This document shows positions 1 through 9,462 of a DNA stretch of 64,000 bases, one piece after another (positions within the stretch are counted from its first letter, which is position 1; the number at the start of each line of letters is the position of its first letter). The stretch is from Roseovarius halotolerans (GTDB lineage Bacteria > Pseudomonadota > Alphaproteobacteria > Rhodobacterales > Rhodobacteraceae), in contig NZ_FWFU01000003.1 of the NCBI RefSeq assembly GCF_900172255.1, positions 434,001 to 498,000 on the forward strand, written 5' to 3'. Below the pieces are notes generated by a model. It was not told where the DNA came from. It searched no databases and was given only the letters and a program-made list of their open reading frames with translations. Made by a program: the position numbers and the translations under genes.

Positions 1-716
1 TCTTCAACGACTTCCATGCCCGCCGCGAAAGCCTGATTGGTGGCATCCTGCCAGATATGATCGGCCCGTGCCTGGGCATCCAGGATGACATGCGCGCGCC
101 TGAGCTTCGCCTCGTAATCCTCGAAGGACGTGACGGAAAACCGCCCCTCGCCCATGAAGCGATGCCCCTCGGTGCTGTCGCCCGCGCGAAGCCCGTCAAC
201 TTCGAGATCGACCACCCGCGCCTCGCCGCTCTCGTCGGTCAGGATGCACAGGATCGAATGCAGCGGGCGCACCCATCGCAGGCTGCCCGCCCCCCAACGC
301 ATCGACTTGGGCCAGGGAAAGTCACGGATCACCGCTTCGAGCACCTCGGCGACGATCACATCGGCAGGCCGGCCGGTCTTGGTGATCGTGGCCACGTAAA
401 CCTGCCCCTTCTTGTCGTCGCGGATTTCCAGATCGTCGCGCGTCACGCCCGCGCCGCGCAAGAAACCCTCGATCGCTTTTTCTGGCGCATCCACCCTTGG
501 CCCCTTGCGTTCCTCGCGGGTGGTCGGGCTTTCGCCAAGCACCCCCTCGAGCGCCAGGGTCAGACGTCGCGGTGTCGAAAAGGCCTGCGCGCCCGCATAG
601 GTCAGACCGGCCTCGACCAGCCCGTCAGTCATGCGGCTCCTGAGCGCGTCGGCGGCGCGGGCCTGCATGCGGGCGGGGATTTCCTCGGAGAAAAGTTCGA
701 TCAGAAGATCAGGCAT
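1..716 (-). CDS. glyS: Glycine--tRNA ligase beta subunit, N-terminal part (cut by window edge)
   Basis: Beta subunit of the alpha2-beta2 bacterial glycyl-tRNA synthetase, which charges tRNA-Gly in the cytosol. Only the first ~238 residues are in the window; the gene continues past base 1. The N-terminus reads MPDLLIELFSEEIPARMQ, the typical GlyS opening, and is followed by STPRRLTLALEG and FPWPKSMRWG, both characteristic of the family. The start is the ATG at 716-714, six bases after the stop of the small membrane protein gene, which itself overlaps glyQ. The three genes therefore look like one leftward operon with tight translational coupling. Identification is from sequence motifs and from the glyQ context; I am very sure of it. 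Confidence 0.96.
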   Translation of the reverse strand, partial: MPDLLIELFSEEIPARMQARAADALRSRMTDGLVEAGLTYAGAQAFSTPRRLTLALEGVLGESPTTREERKGPRVDAPEKAIEGFLRGAGVTRDDLEIRDDKKGQVYVATITKTGRPADVIVAEVLEAVIRDFPWPKSMRWGAGSLRWVRPLHSILCILTDESGEARVVDLEVDGLRAGDSTEGHRFMGEGRFSVTSFEDYEAKLRRAHVILDAQARADHIWQDATNQAFAAGMEVVE

Positions 717-721
717 ATCAA

Positions 722-1246
722 TCAGTTCCCATTCGGGGGTTCGGGGCAATCTTCGGGCACCGGCTGGCCGTCGAACACGACCTCGCCGCAATGGTTGATC
801 TGGTGCCAGACATAGCCGCGCCCGTTCTCGGTGACGGCAACGACCCGGTCGATACCGTATTCGATATCCTTCTCGCCCAGAAAGGCCAGCGCGCTGCCCT
901 GTTCCAGGGCGGCGCCAATCGCCTCGGCGTCGAAACAGTCGAACCATCCCGGCGCCACGCGCGGCTCGGCCTTCTCGTAGGCGACATAGGTCTCGCTCAG
1001 CATTGCCTGGCTCGCCCCGGTGGAAAAGCAGGCGCGGTAGCGGATCGGCGAGCTGTCGGAATCGATAGCCCGGAAATCATCATAGAGGATCGCCTCGGGT
1101 TGCCCGGACACCAGCGATGTCATTTGCACATCGTCGCGCCCATTGGCCGGCACCTCGTCGTAAAAGGCATAAACCTGCAGGTAATAGAGCGCCACACCCG
1201 CCACCAGCGCGGTCAGCAGGATCGCGGCTGCAAGGAATTTTCCCAT
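722..1246 (-). CDS. Small membrane-anchored protein between glyQ and glyS (DUF6446-like)
   Basis: A 174-residue protein of unknown function. It has one N-terminal hydrophobic segment (about residues 4-23, FLAAAILLTALVAGVALYYL) followed by a soluble, acidic periplasm-facing domain with three cysteines (in ACFST, WFDCFD and NHCGE), two of which could form a disulfide. The start is the ATG whose A is the last base of the glyQ stop (TGATG), so translation is probably coupled to glyQ. I recall a Rhodobacteraceae family, DUF6446, in this position, but this was not verified. The position inside the glyQ-glyS operon does not by itself imply a role in aminoacylation. Function unknown. Confidence 0.85.
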   Translation of the reverse strand: MGKFLAAAILLTALVAGVALYYLQVYAFYDEVPANGRDDVQMTSLVSGQPEAILYDDFRAIDSDSSPIRYRACFSTGASQAMLSETYVAYEKAEPRVAPGWFDCFDAEAIGAALEQGSALAFLGEKDIEYGIDRVVAVTENGRGYVWHQINHCGEVVFDGQPVPEDCPEPPNGN

Positions 1247-2175
1247 CAGGCAGCATGCCCCCCGGCTTCGGTGGTGACAAAGGCATCGGCGCATTGCTTG
1301 GCCAGAGCCCTGACCCTGCCGATATAGGCCTGCCGCTCGGTCACCGAAATGACACCCCGCGCATCGAGCAGGTTGAAGATATGGCTGGCCTTGATGCATT
1401 GGTCATAGGCCGGATGCGCCATCACGATGCGCTGGCCGGTCTTGGGGTCATCGGCGGGCTGCGCGAGGATCGCCTCGCATTCGGCTTCCGCCTCCTGGAA
1501 ATGGCGCAGCAGAACCTCGGTATCCGCCACATCGAAATTCCAGCGGCTGTATTCCTGCTCTGTCTGGCGGAACACATCGCCATAGCTGAGCGGGATCGGC
1601 GCGCCGGGATCGTTGAACGGCATTTCCATCACGTGATCGACGCCCAGCACATACATCGCCAGACGCTCGAGCCCATAGGTCAGCTCGCCCGAGACCGGAT
1701 GGCAATCATGCCCGCCGACCTGCTGGAAATAGGTGAACTGGCTCACTTCCATCCCGTCGCACCATACTTCCCAGCCAAGCCCCCAGGCACCAAGCGTCGG
1801 GCTTTCCCAATCGTCCTCGACAAATCGGATGTCATGCAGCGCCATGTCGATACCGATCGCCTCGAGACTGCCCAGGTAAAGCGCCTGAAGGTCGGGCGGG
1901 CTCGGCTTGATCAGAACCTGGTACTGGTAATAATGCTGCAACCGGTTGGGGTTCTCGCCATAGCGCCCGTCGGTGGGACGGCGCGAGGGTTGCACATAGG
2001 CCGCCGCCCAGGGCTTCGAGCCAAGCGAACGCAGCGTCGTCGCCGGATGAAAGGTCCCTGCCCCGACTTCCATGTCATATGGCTGCATCATCGCACAGCC
2101 CTTGGCCGCCCAATAGGCTTGCAGCCGCAGGATGACCTCCTGAAAACTGCGTGGCTTGCCGGTCTTTTCCACCAT
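1246..2175 (-). CDS. glyQ: Glycine--tRNA ligase alpha subunit
   Basis: Catalytic alpha subunit of the tetrameric glycyl-tRNA synthetase (class II aaRS core), 309 residues, close to the usual ~300. Family signatures are plain: [38 protein letters not shown], and [18 protein letters not shown] chose the ATG at 2175 because GGAGG lies six bases upstream; an in-frame ATG 18 bases further upstream lacks such a site. The stop overlaps the start of the next gene (TGATG), and glyS follows it, giving a glyQ-membrane protein-glyS operon. Confidence 0.97.
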   Translation of the reverse strand: MVEKTGKPRSFQEVILRLQAYWAAKGCAMMQPYDMEVGAGTFHPATTLRSLGSKPWAAAYVQPSRRPTDGRYGENPNRLQHYYQYQVLIKPSPPDLQALYLGSLEAIGIDMALHDIRFVEDDWESPTLGAWGLGWEVWCDGMEVSQFTYFQQVGGHDCHPVSGELTYGLERLAMYVLGVDHVMEMPFNDPGAPIPLSYGDVFRQTEQEYSRWNFDVADTEVLLRHFQEAEAECEAILAQPADDPKTGQRIVMAHPAYDQCIKASHIFNLLDARGVISVTERQAYIGRVRALAKQCADAFVTTEAGGHAA

Positions 2176-2341
2176 GATCGCCTCCGGGCACACCCTGAAA
2201 ATCGCCGCTCTTACCTACGGCCCCGGCACGGCAGGGTCAATTGCGCGGCTCACCATATTTTTGGGTGCATGCCGGTGCAGATTTGCTAAAAGGTTTCAGA
2301 GCAGCTTTCAGAACACGACGGGCAAGGGGCAAAGGGTCTAC

Positions 2342-4129
2342 ATGGTACGGATTTTCATCGCGTTGGTTTGCGCATGTCTTCTTGCGGCTCCGGGCGCACG
2401 CGCACAGGAGAACGACCCCGTATGGGTCCAGATCGAGGCTCAGCCCAGCCTGGCCGAGGCCCGCGCGCGCATCCGCGACTACGCCGCGCGACTGGAAGAT
2501 GTGAACGGCTTCTCGCTGGGCGGGGGCTGGTATGCCGTTGCGCTTGGCCCCTATGCCCGTGACGACGCCGACAGCATCCTGCGCAGCCTGCGCCTTCAGG
2601 GGTTGATCCCGCGCGACGCCTATATCGCGCGCAGTTCCGATTACCGTCAGCAATTCTGGCCCATTGGCGCCAATGCGCTGAACCAGCCTGCCCTCGATCT
2701 GAACGCCCCGCCCGCTGAAACCGCGCAGAACGACCCGGCATCCGAGGCAAACGAAGCCACCGCCGTGGCCGACCCTGCTCCGCTGGAAACGCCCGCCGCG
2801 ATCGAACCGCCCGATGAAACCCCGGCCGAGGCCCGCGCCAGCGAAAGCGAGCTGACCCGCGAAGAGCGCGCCCTGCTGCAAGAGGCGCTGCAATGGTCAG
2901 GCCATTACGCCGGCGCCATCGACGCCGCCTTCGGCCGTGGCACGCGCGCGTCGATGGCCCGTTGGCAGGAGGCCAACGGCCACGAGACCACCGGCATCCT
3001 GACCACCGGCCAGCGCCGCGAGCTTCTGGCGCAGTATAACGCGGTGCTCGAAGGGCTGGGCCTTGAACTGGTGCGCGACGAGGATGCTGGCATTGCCGTC
3101 GAAATGCCCACCGCATTCGTCGCCTTCGAGAAGTACGAACCGCCCTTCGCCCATTACGTCGCCAGCGGCGACGTCAACGCCCGCGTCCTCCTCATCAGCC
3201 AGCAAGGCACGCAGGACACGCTCGCGGGGCTTTACGACATCATGCAGACGCTCAGGATCGTCCCTGAAACCGGTCCGCGCTCGCTGGATGGCGACAACTT
3301 CACGCTGATCGGCGAAGGCGCGTTGCAGATCACCCATGCGCAGGCATGGCTCGAGGATGGGACGATCAAGGGGTTCGCCCTGATATGGCCCGCCGGAGAT
3401 GAAGAGCGCCGCACCCGCCTTCTGGGCCGGATGCAGGACAGCTTTACGCGGCTTGACGGCGTGCTGGACCCGGCTGCGGGCTCCGCCATGCAGAACCTCG
3501 ACCTTGTGTCGGGCCTCGAAATTCGCAAGCCGCGCCTCAACCGCTCGGGCTTCTACGTCGATCAGGGCGGCACGGTCGTCACTACCGCCGACGTAGTCCA
3601 GGGCTGCACGCGCATCACCATCGACGATGCCCACGAGGCCGAAGTCGCCACCCGCGACGACGGGCTGGGCATCGCCGTGCTGCGCCCGCTTGAAACGCTG
3701 GCCCCGATCGCCGTGGCCGCCTTCCAGCAGGCGGTTCCGCGCCTGCAATCGGATATCGCTGTGGCCGGGTATTCCTATGGCGGCGTGCTGGGTGCGCCAA
3801 CCCTGACATTCGGGCATCTGGCCGACCTGCGCGGGCTCGACGGCGAGGACAACGTGAAACGCCTCGCTCTCAACGCGCTTGATGGCGACGCTGGCGGCCC
3901 GGTCGTGGATGCCGGAGGCGCGGTTCTGGGCATGTTGCTGCCCAATCCGAGCGACGAGCGCAAACTGCCGCAGGGCGTCAGCTTCGCCGCCGACGGCGCA
4001 GTGCTCAAACGCCTTCTGGAAGAGGCCGGGATCACGCCCTCCAAGACCTCGGACACCGACCAGATCGCGCCCGAGGCGCTGACCGACCGCGCCGCCGGCA
4101 TGACCGTTCTGGTCAGCTGCTGGGAATAG
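2342..4129 (+). CDS. Exported SPOR / peptidoglycan-binding protein with degenerate trypsin-like domain
   Basis: A 595-residue secreted protein. Residues 1-22 are a signal peptide ending AAPGARAQ. Next come a SPOR-like segment (about 28-100), an acidic Ala/Pro/Glu linker, a peptidoglycan-binding type 1 module (about 170-233: LLQEALQWSGHYAGAIDAAF) and a C-terminal S1/HtrA-like fold. The protease fold has lost its triad. The usual His is Asp417 (TTADVVQGC where TNAHVVEGC is expected), the usual Asp is Gly443 (DDGLGIAVLRP), and the nucleophile Ser is Ala517 (DGDAGGPVVD). It is therefore predicted to bind the wall and perhaps peptides without cleaving them. It is transcribed alone, divergently from glyQ and convergent with the ThDP enzyme gene. 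Confidence 0.9.
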   Translation: MVRIFIALVCACLLAAPGARAQENDPVWVQIEAQPSLAEARARIRDYAARLEDVNGFSLGGGWYAVALGPYARDDADSILRSLRLQGLIPRDAYIARSSDYRQQFWPIGANALNQPALDLNAPPAETAQNDPASEANEATAVADPAPLETPAAIEPPDETPAEARASESELTREERALLQEALQWSGHYAGAIDAAFGRGTRASMARWQEANGHETTGILTTGQRRELLAQYNAVLEGLGLELVRDEDAGIAVEMPTAFVAFEKYEPPFAHYVASGDVNARVLLISQQGTQDTLAGLYDIMQTLRIVPETGPRSLDGDNFTLIGEGALQITHAQAWLEDGTIKGFALIWPAGDEERRTRLLGRMQDSFTRLDGVLDPAAGSAMQNLDLVSGLEIRKPRLNRSGFYVDQGGTVVTTADVVQGCTRITIDDAHEAEVATRDDGLGIAVLRPLETLAPIAVAAFQQAVPRLQSDIAVAGYSYGGVLGAPTLTFGHLADLRGLDGEDNVKRLALNALDGDAGGPVVDAGGAVLGMLLPNPSDERKLPQGVSFAADGAVLKRLLEEAGITPSKTSDTDQIAPEALTDRAAGMTVLVSCWE

Positions 4130-4132
4130 GGC

Positions 4133-5710
4133 TCAGGCGATATCCGATTTGACACGGATCAGCGTCGGACCCTTGGCGCTGAACGCCTCGGTCACCGCGC
4201 GCGCCAGTGCCTCAAGGGTCTCGGGCGCCTCGGACCTCGCCCCGTAAGCCCGCGCCAGCGCGCAGAAATCCGGGTTATGGGCCTCGACCGCCTTGGGGGC
4301 GATCTGCGAGCGGATCATGTGATCCTCGATCTCCTTGAGCTTGCCATTGTCCCAAAGCAGGATTGGCAAGGGCAGTTCCAGCTCGACCGCGACCCCAAGC
4401 TCGGGCAGCGTGTATTGAAAGCCGTAATCGCCTGCGATGCACATGGTCGGCAGGCCACGCCGCGCCACCGCACCGCCGATCGCCGCCGGCATGGCATAGC
4501 CAAGCGTGCCAAAGCCGTTGGGATGATGCCAGAGCCCCGGCGCATCCAGCTCCCAGATCTCGTTTGAGGCATAGGCGATTTGAGTCATGTCCGAAAAGAT
4601 CATCGTCCCCTCGGGCAGGCTCTTGCGCAGCGTGTCGCAGACCGCCCCGATACCGGGAAGCTGCGCCTCGACCTCGCTTTGCCAGCGCCCGCGCGCCGCG
4701 TCGATCTCGGCCTGTTTCCAGGCGCTCTCGCCGCCCGGCGCGATGGCGTCGCACAGCGCCGCGATCGCGGGCTCGGCGCGCGCCGCGATGGCGATATCTG
4801 CGCGCTGCATGTCCGACAGGACCTCGGGGTCGATATCCACCCGGATCAGCGTGCCCTCATGGCCCAGATGATCGCGCCAGTGATCCACCTCGGCCAGCTC
4901 GCTGCCCACGGCCAGAACCACATCCGCCTTGGCGATCTCGGCCGCAGATCCGGGCCGCGCGAGGAAACTGCCATAAAACAGCGGCGTGCCCGGCGCAAAG
5001 ATCCCCCGCCCGGCATATGTGGTGAAACAGGCCGCGCCAAGCGCCTCGCGCAGCCGGTTGAGCGCCGGGGCGGCGCGGCGCGCCCCGCCCCCTGCCACGA
5101 TCAGCGGACGGCGCGCCGATTGCAGCGCCGCAATCGCCGCGCTCATGTCGGGCAATGCGTTGCCCGCCACGACGGGTGCATCGCATGGCGGCGCCGGCGG
5201 CGCGTTGCCTTCAAGCAGGTGGATCGGCACCGACAGCGCCTTGGGGCGCGGGCGCGCCAGCGCGAATTCGGCCATCGCCCGGTCGATCAGGTCATAGGCG
5301 GCCTTAGCCGACCCGGCGGTCTCGGACCAGTCGGCCACGGTGCGCGCGGCGCCCGCCTGATCCTTCATCTGGTGCAACTGCCCGCGCCGTGCCGCCGTTT
5401 CATCGAGACAGGAGGAAATCACCAGCATCGGCACACTGTCGGAATAGGCCTGCCCGATCGGCGTCATGATGTTGCACAGCCCCGGACCGGTGATCACATA
5501 GGCCACCCCCGGCTTCCCGCTGGCGCGCGCATAGCCATCGGCCATGAATCCTGCGCCCTGTTCGTGGCGCGCCAGCACATGGGTAATCCCGGCCTCCTCG
5601 ATGCCGCGATACATTTCCTGGTTATGAACGCCGGGAATGCCGAAAATCGTATCGACGCCACGGGATTTGAGCATATGGCTGATTTGCGCGCCAAGGGGTC
5701 GGGAAGTCAT
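4133..5710 (-). CDS. Thiamine diphosphate-dependent enzyme (acetolactate synthase / 2-oxoacid decarboxylase family)
   Basis: A 525-residue ThDP enzyme with the usual three domains: PYR domain (GIPGVHNQEMYRGI, and ARHEQGAGFMADGYAR with the catalytic Glu), central Rossmann-like domain, and PP domain with the ThDP/Mg motif GDYGFQ followed by a distant N (LLWDNGKLKEIEDHM). It lacks the full signature of biosynthetic acetolactate synthase and has no small-subunit gene nearby. Related roseobacter proteins are often called 5-guanidino-2-oxopentanoate decarboxylase, but the substrate cannot be read from the sequence. The ATG at 5710 overlaps the trkH stop (TGATG), suggesting coupling, although a metabolic link to potassium uptake is not obvious. 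Confidence 0.85.
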   Translation of the reverse strand: MTSRPLGAQISHMLKSRGVDTIFGIPGVHNQEMYRGIEEAGITHVLARHEQGAGFMADGYARASGKPGVAYVITGPGLCNIMTPIGQAYSDSVPMLVISSCLDETAARRGQLHQMKDQAGAARTVADWSETAGSAKAAYDLIDRAMAEFALARPRPKALSVPIHLLEGNAPPAPPCDAPVVAGNALPDMSAAIAALQSARRPLIVAGGGARRAAPALNRLREALGAACFTTYAGRGIFAPGTPLFYGSFLARPGSAAEIAKADVVLAVGSELAEVDHWRDHLGHEGTLIRVDIDPEVLSDMQRADIAIAARAEPAIAALCDAIAPGGESAWKQAEIDAARGRWQSEVEAQLPGIGAVCDTLRKSLPEGTMIFSDMTQIAYASNEIWELDAPGLWHHPNGFGTLGYAMPAAIGGAVARRGLPTMCIAGDYGFQYTLPELGVAVELELPLPILLWDNGKLKEIEDHMIRSQIAPKAVEAHNPDFCALARAYGARSEAPETLEALARAVTEAFSAKGPTLIRVKSDIA

Positions 5711-7155
5711 CAGGTTCTCCAAAAGCTGAAGGTGAAAAGCACGAAAACGGCCATGATCTCCAGCCGCCCGATAAGCATGGCGAAGATCAGGATCCATTTC
5801 GCGGCGTCGTTCAGGCTGGCAAAATTGCCAGCCGGTCCAATGATATCGCCAAGGCCGGGGCCGACATTGGCCAGCGCCGTCGCGGCGCCTGAAAGCGATG
5901 TGACGAAATCCAGCCCCGTCAGCCCCAGCGCCACAGCGAACACGCCAAGCGAGACGATGAAAAAGACGAAAAACGTCATCACCGAATTCAGGACATCATC
6001 CTCGATCGTGCGGCCCTGGAAGCGCGGGGTAAAGACCGCATGGGGCGAATGGATCCGGCCAAGCTGCGCTTTGACCGACGCGAACAGGATCTGGTAGCGG
6101 AAGACCTTGACCGAACAGGCGGTCGATCCCGCGCAGCCCCCGATCAGCCCGACGAAAAAGAACACCGACACAAGGAACGATCCCCAGCCCATGTAGTCCA
6201 CGCTGGCATAGCCTGTGCCGCTGATGATCGAGGTGATGTTGAACGCCGCCTCGCGCAGCGCCTGCTCGGGATGGTGCGGAAAGATCGACATCAGGACCGT
6301 GGCCGTCACCACCACCAATATGCCGATGGTCAGCAGGAAGGCCTGCACCTGGCTGTCATGAAAAAGCGAGCGATTGCCCGCGATCAGCTGCACATAGCGC
6401 ACGAAGGGCAGCGCCGCGAGGATCATGAACACCGTCGCAACCCATTCCGCCGCGCCGGAGAACTGCCCGAAAGAGGCGTCGTAATTCGCGAATCCGCCCG
6501 TCGATACGGTTGTCAGCGCATGCACCGTCGCGTCAAACGCGTTCATGCCCGTCAGCACATAGGCGGCGATGCACAGCAGGGTGATCCCGACATAGATCGT
6601 CGATATGCTTGATGCGATCTGGGTGGCGCGCGGCAGGATCTTTCCCATCGTGTCGAACGCTTCCGAGCGGAACACCTGCATCCCGCCGACCCTCAGCTCG
6701 GGCAGAAACACCATGGCGACCACGATGATGCCGATACCGCCCAGCCATTGCATGATGCCGCGCCACAAGAGCAGCCCCTTGGGCAGCGCATCGAGGCCCG
6801 ACAGCACCGTCGAACCGGTGGTGGTCAGGCCCGACATCGCCTCGAACACCGCATCCACGAGCCGCGCCTCGGTCGCACCCAGCATGAAGGGCAAGGCCGC
6901 AAAGAACGGCAGGATGAACCAGACGCCGGTGGTCAGAAGAAAGGTCTGTTGAATGGTCAGCCCGGCGCGCACACCGTCGCGGCATGCCAGCGCCACAAGA
7001 CTGCCGATCAGGATGGTCAGGATCGCGCTCTCGGCGAAAACCGCCCAGTGGCCAAGGCCTTGGGCGATATCGACCAGCATCGGAAACAGCATGGCCACGC
7101 CAAGCGCCATGACCAGCAGGCCGACAACATATCCGACGGGGCGCATATCCAACAT
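5710..7155 (-). CDS. trkH: TrkH/TrkG-type potassium uptake membrane protein
   Basis: Translocating subunit of the Trk K+ uptake system in the inner membrane, 481 residues, normal length. It is strongly hydrophobic with many transmembrane helices and the repeated selectivity-filter-type P loops, for example MSGLTTTGSTVL, TVSTGGFANYDASF, ISGTGYASVDY and GGCAGSTACSVK. These are the hallmark TT/STGG-like segments of the SKT superfamily. Trk needs the NAD-binding regulator TrkA, which is not in this window. The start could be the ATG at 7155 or the one nine bases downstream. The next gene starts on its stop codon. Confidence 0.93.
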   Translation of the reverse strand: MLDMRPVGYVVGLLVMALGVAMLFPMLVDIAQGLGHWAVFAESAILTILIGSLVALACRDGVRAGLTIQQTFLLTTGVWFILPFFAALPFMLGATEARLVDAVFEAMSGLTTTGSTVLSGLDALPKGLLLWRGIMQWLGGIGIIVVAMVFLPELRVGGMQVFRSEAFDTMGKILPRATQIASSISTIYVGITLLCIAAYVLTGMNAFDATVHALTTVSTGGFANYDASFGQFSGAAEWVATVFMILAALPFVRYVQLIAGNRSLFHDSQVQAFLLTIGILVVVTATVLMSIFPHHPEQALREAAFNITSIISGTGYASVDYMGWGSFLVSVFFFVGLIGGCAGSTACSVKVFRYQILFASVKAQLGRIHSPHAVFTPRFQGRTIEDDVLNSVMTFFVFFIVSLGVFAVALGLTGLDFVTSLSGAATALANVGPGLGDIIGPAGNFASLNDAAKWILIFAMLIGRLEIMAVFVLFTFSFWRT

Positions 7156-7204
7156 GACGCGCAGAGTTGGCCTCGCCCTGTCCCGCTGTCAAGCACGATA
7201 CCGC

Positions 7205-7229
7205 GCCCGGCCGGAGGAACCGGCCGGGC
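7205..7229 (-). terminator. GC-rich hairpin after the DUF1127 gene
   Basis: A perfect 10-bp inverted repeat (GCCCGGCCGG / CCGGCCGGGC) with a 5-nt centre lies between the stop of the DUF1127 gene and the trkH start. No U-tract follows, so it is either a Rho-independent terminator of weak type or an mRNA 3' stabiliser. Confidence 0.45.
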
Positions 7230-7246
7230 CGCGTCAGTTCCGACGA

Positions 7247-7474
7247 TCAGACGTAGAACAGATCACGATAGACATGATGCACGATATCGTCGCGCCGCAG
7301 GCCCATGCTGGCCAGTTCCTCGTCGCTCTTGGCTTCAAGTGCTTCGATCTTGTCGCGGCGAGACGCATGATGCGCATGTGCCTCAAACCCCACGGCCAAG
7401 GCATTGGACATGCCCTTGAGCCATTCAAGCACCCGTGCGGGCGCATGCGAAATGTCGGTTGTCAGAGTTGTCAT
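7247..7474 (-). CDS. DUF1127 (YjiS-like) small protein
   Basis: A 75-residue protein. The C-terminal half (RDKIEALEAKSDEELASMGL then RRDDIVHHVYRDLF) matches the DUF1127 pattern of an amphipathic helix followed by L..LsDeeLadiGl.R.dI. Proteins of this family in alphaproteobacteria are small, often stress-induced, and some bind RNA. The N-terminal extension (MTTLTTDISHAPARVLEWLK) is longer than usual. The start is the ATG at 7474, preceded on the minus strand by GAGGTTTCCAAT. It stands alone with no CcsR-type hairpins downstream, unlike the second DUF1127 gene at 22.7 kb. Confidence 0.8.
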   Translation of the reverse strand: MTTLTTDISHAPARVLEWLKGMSNALAVGFEAHAHHASRRDKIEALEAKSDEELASMGLRRDDIVHHVYRDLFYV

Positions 7475-7605
7475 ATTGGAAACCTCACGAGCTGTCTCTG
7501 CTTTCAGGTTTCCTCCCCACCCCAAATCTAGGTCAGCAGCGCTGACTTTACCACCGACGATTGCTCATGCCCGCGATGCACTGAGCGCAAGGCCCGGCGC
7601 GCGCG

Positions 7606-8064
7606 TCACGCCTGGCCCGAGCCCGGTGCATCGGTGCGCGCCGTGCTTTTGGACACGGGCATCGCCGGGGGCTTTGAGGGCGCGCGCGGGCGTTTGACCT
7701 GTTCCTTGCCGGTCTCCGAAACGGTCGCGGCGGCGTTGGACGGGCTTTCGGGTGTGACCTTGACCTTGGCTTTGGTGTTGGCGTCGGTCCTGTCACCCGC
7801 CTGCACTGCGGGGCGCGGCGCCTGACGCGGGGCCTTGCGCTGCGCGGGTGGGCTGGCCTTCGGCGTCGCCTTGGCGGCCGGCGCCGCTGCCGGGCTCGCC
7901 TTGCTAGGGGCCGACGCCCGCACAGGCACAGTCACAAGGAAGGGATTGCCCGACACTGCCGCGCGTCCGAATTCCTGCGCGACGCGCATGTTGGTGTGGA
8001 TCAGGTAGCCATAAAGGCGCATGCCGGCAGCCGAAAGCATGAGGGGAGTCGTCACGGATGTCAT
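7606..8064 (-). CDS. Ala/Pro/Lys-rich small protein, function unknown
   Basis: A 152-residue protein that I do not recognise. The first ~45 residues (MTSVTTPLMLSAAGMRLYGY onward) look like an ordered amphipathic region, with spacing reminiscent of phasin-like or coat proteins. The remaining two thirds are low-complexity Ala/Pro/Lys/Ser (KASPAAAPAAKATPKASP, KAPRQAPRPAVQ) and strongly basic, as in histone H1-like tails. It could bind nucleic acid or polymer granules, but neither can be claimed. It sits between two leftward genes with about 200 bp upstream, so it probably has its own promoter. The reading frame has the codon use expected of a real gene. Confidence 0.6.
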   Translation of the reverse strand: MTSVTTPLMLSAAGMRLYGYLIHTNMRVAQEFGRAAVSGNPFLVTVPVRASAPSKASPAAAPAAKATPKASPPAQRKAPRQAPRPAVQAGDRTDANTKAKVKVTPESPSNAAATVSETGKEQVKRPRAPSKPPAMPVSKSTARTDAPGSGQA

Positions 8065-8265
8065 CGGTTTCTCCTCGGAGTCTGGTGGTGGTGCTGACGC
8101 TAGGCCGCGTCTGTGACATCAGGATAAAACACCGTCGCCCCGGCCCCGCGTCACGAATGCGCACAGCCCCGCGCGCCGTGCTTTCATGATTGCAAAACAC
8201 GCATCATCGACCCGGCCGCACAAGAATGAGGCAGATGCGCAAGCCACGCGGGATGCAGTCCGGCC

Positions 8266-9366
<1,101 letters not shown>

Positions 9367-9392
9367 TTCTGGCCCCTTGTCTCCCGGTGCCT

Positions 9393-9407
9393 GTGATATC
9401 TAATCAC
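9393..9407 (-). promoter_or_regulatory. Inverted repeat in the folE2 leader
   Basis: GTGAT-N5-ATCAC lies just upstream of the folE2 start. The spacing does not fit CRP (TGTGA-N6-TCACA), and the sequence does not match the alphaproteobacterial Zur box as I know it. A regulator site is possible but unassigned. Confidence 0.3.
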
Positions 9408-9462
9408 GCGGCGAAAATAATTCCAATTTCGAAAGGAAATACGCCGGAAGCGACCGGATGGA

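Noticed and set aside
9392..9407. A CRP/FNR-type site before folE2.
   Set aside because: The half-sites are one base too far apart for CRP and do not match TTGAT-N4-ATCAA. It is kept only as an unassigned inverted repeat.
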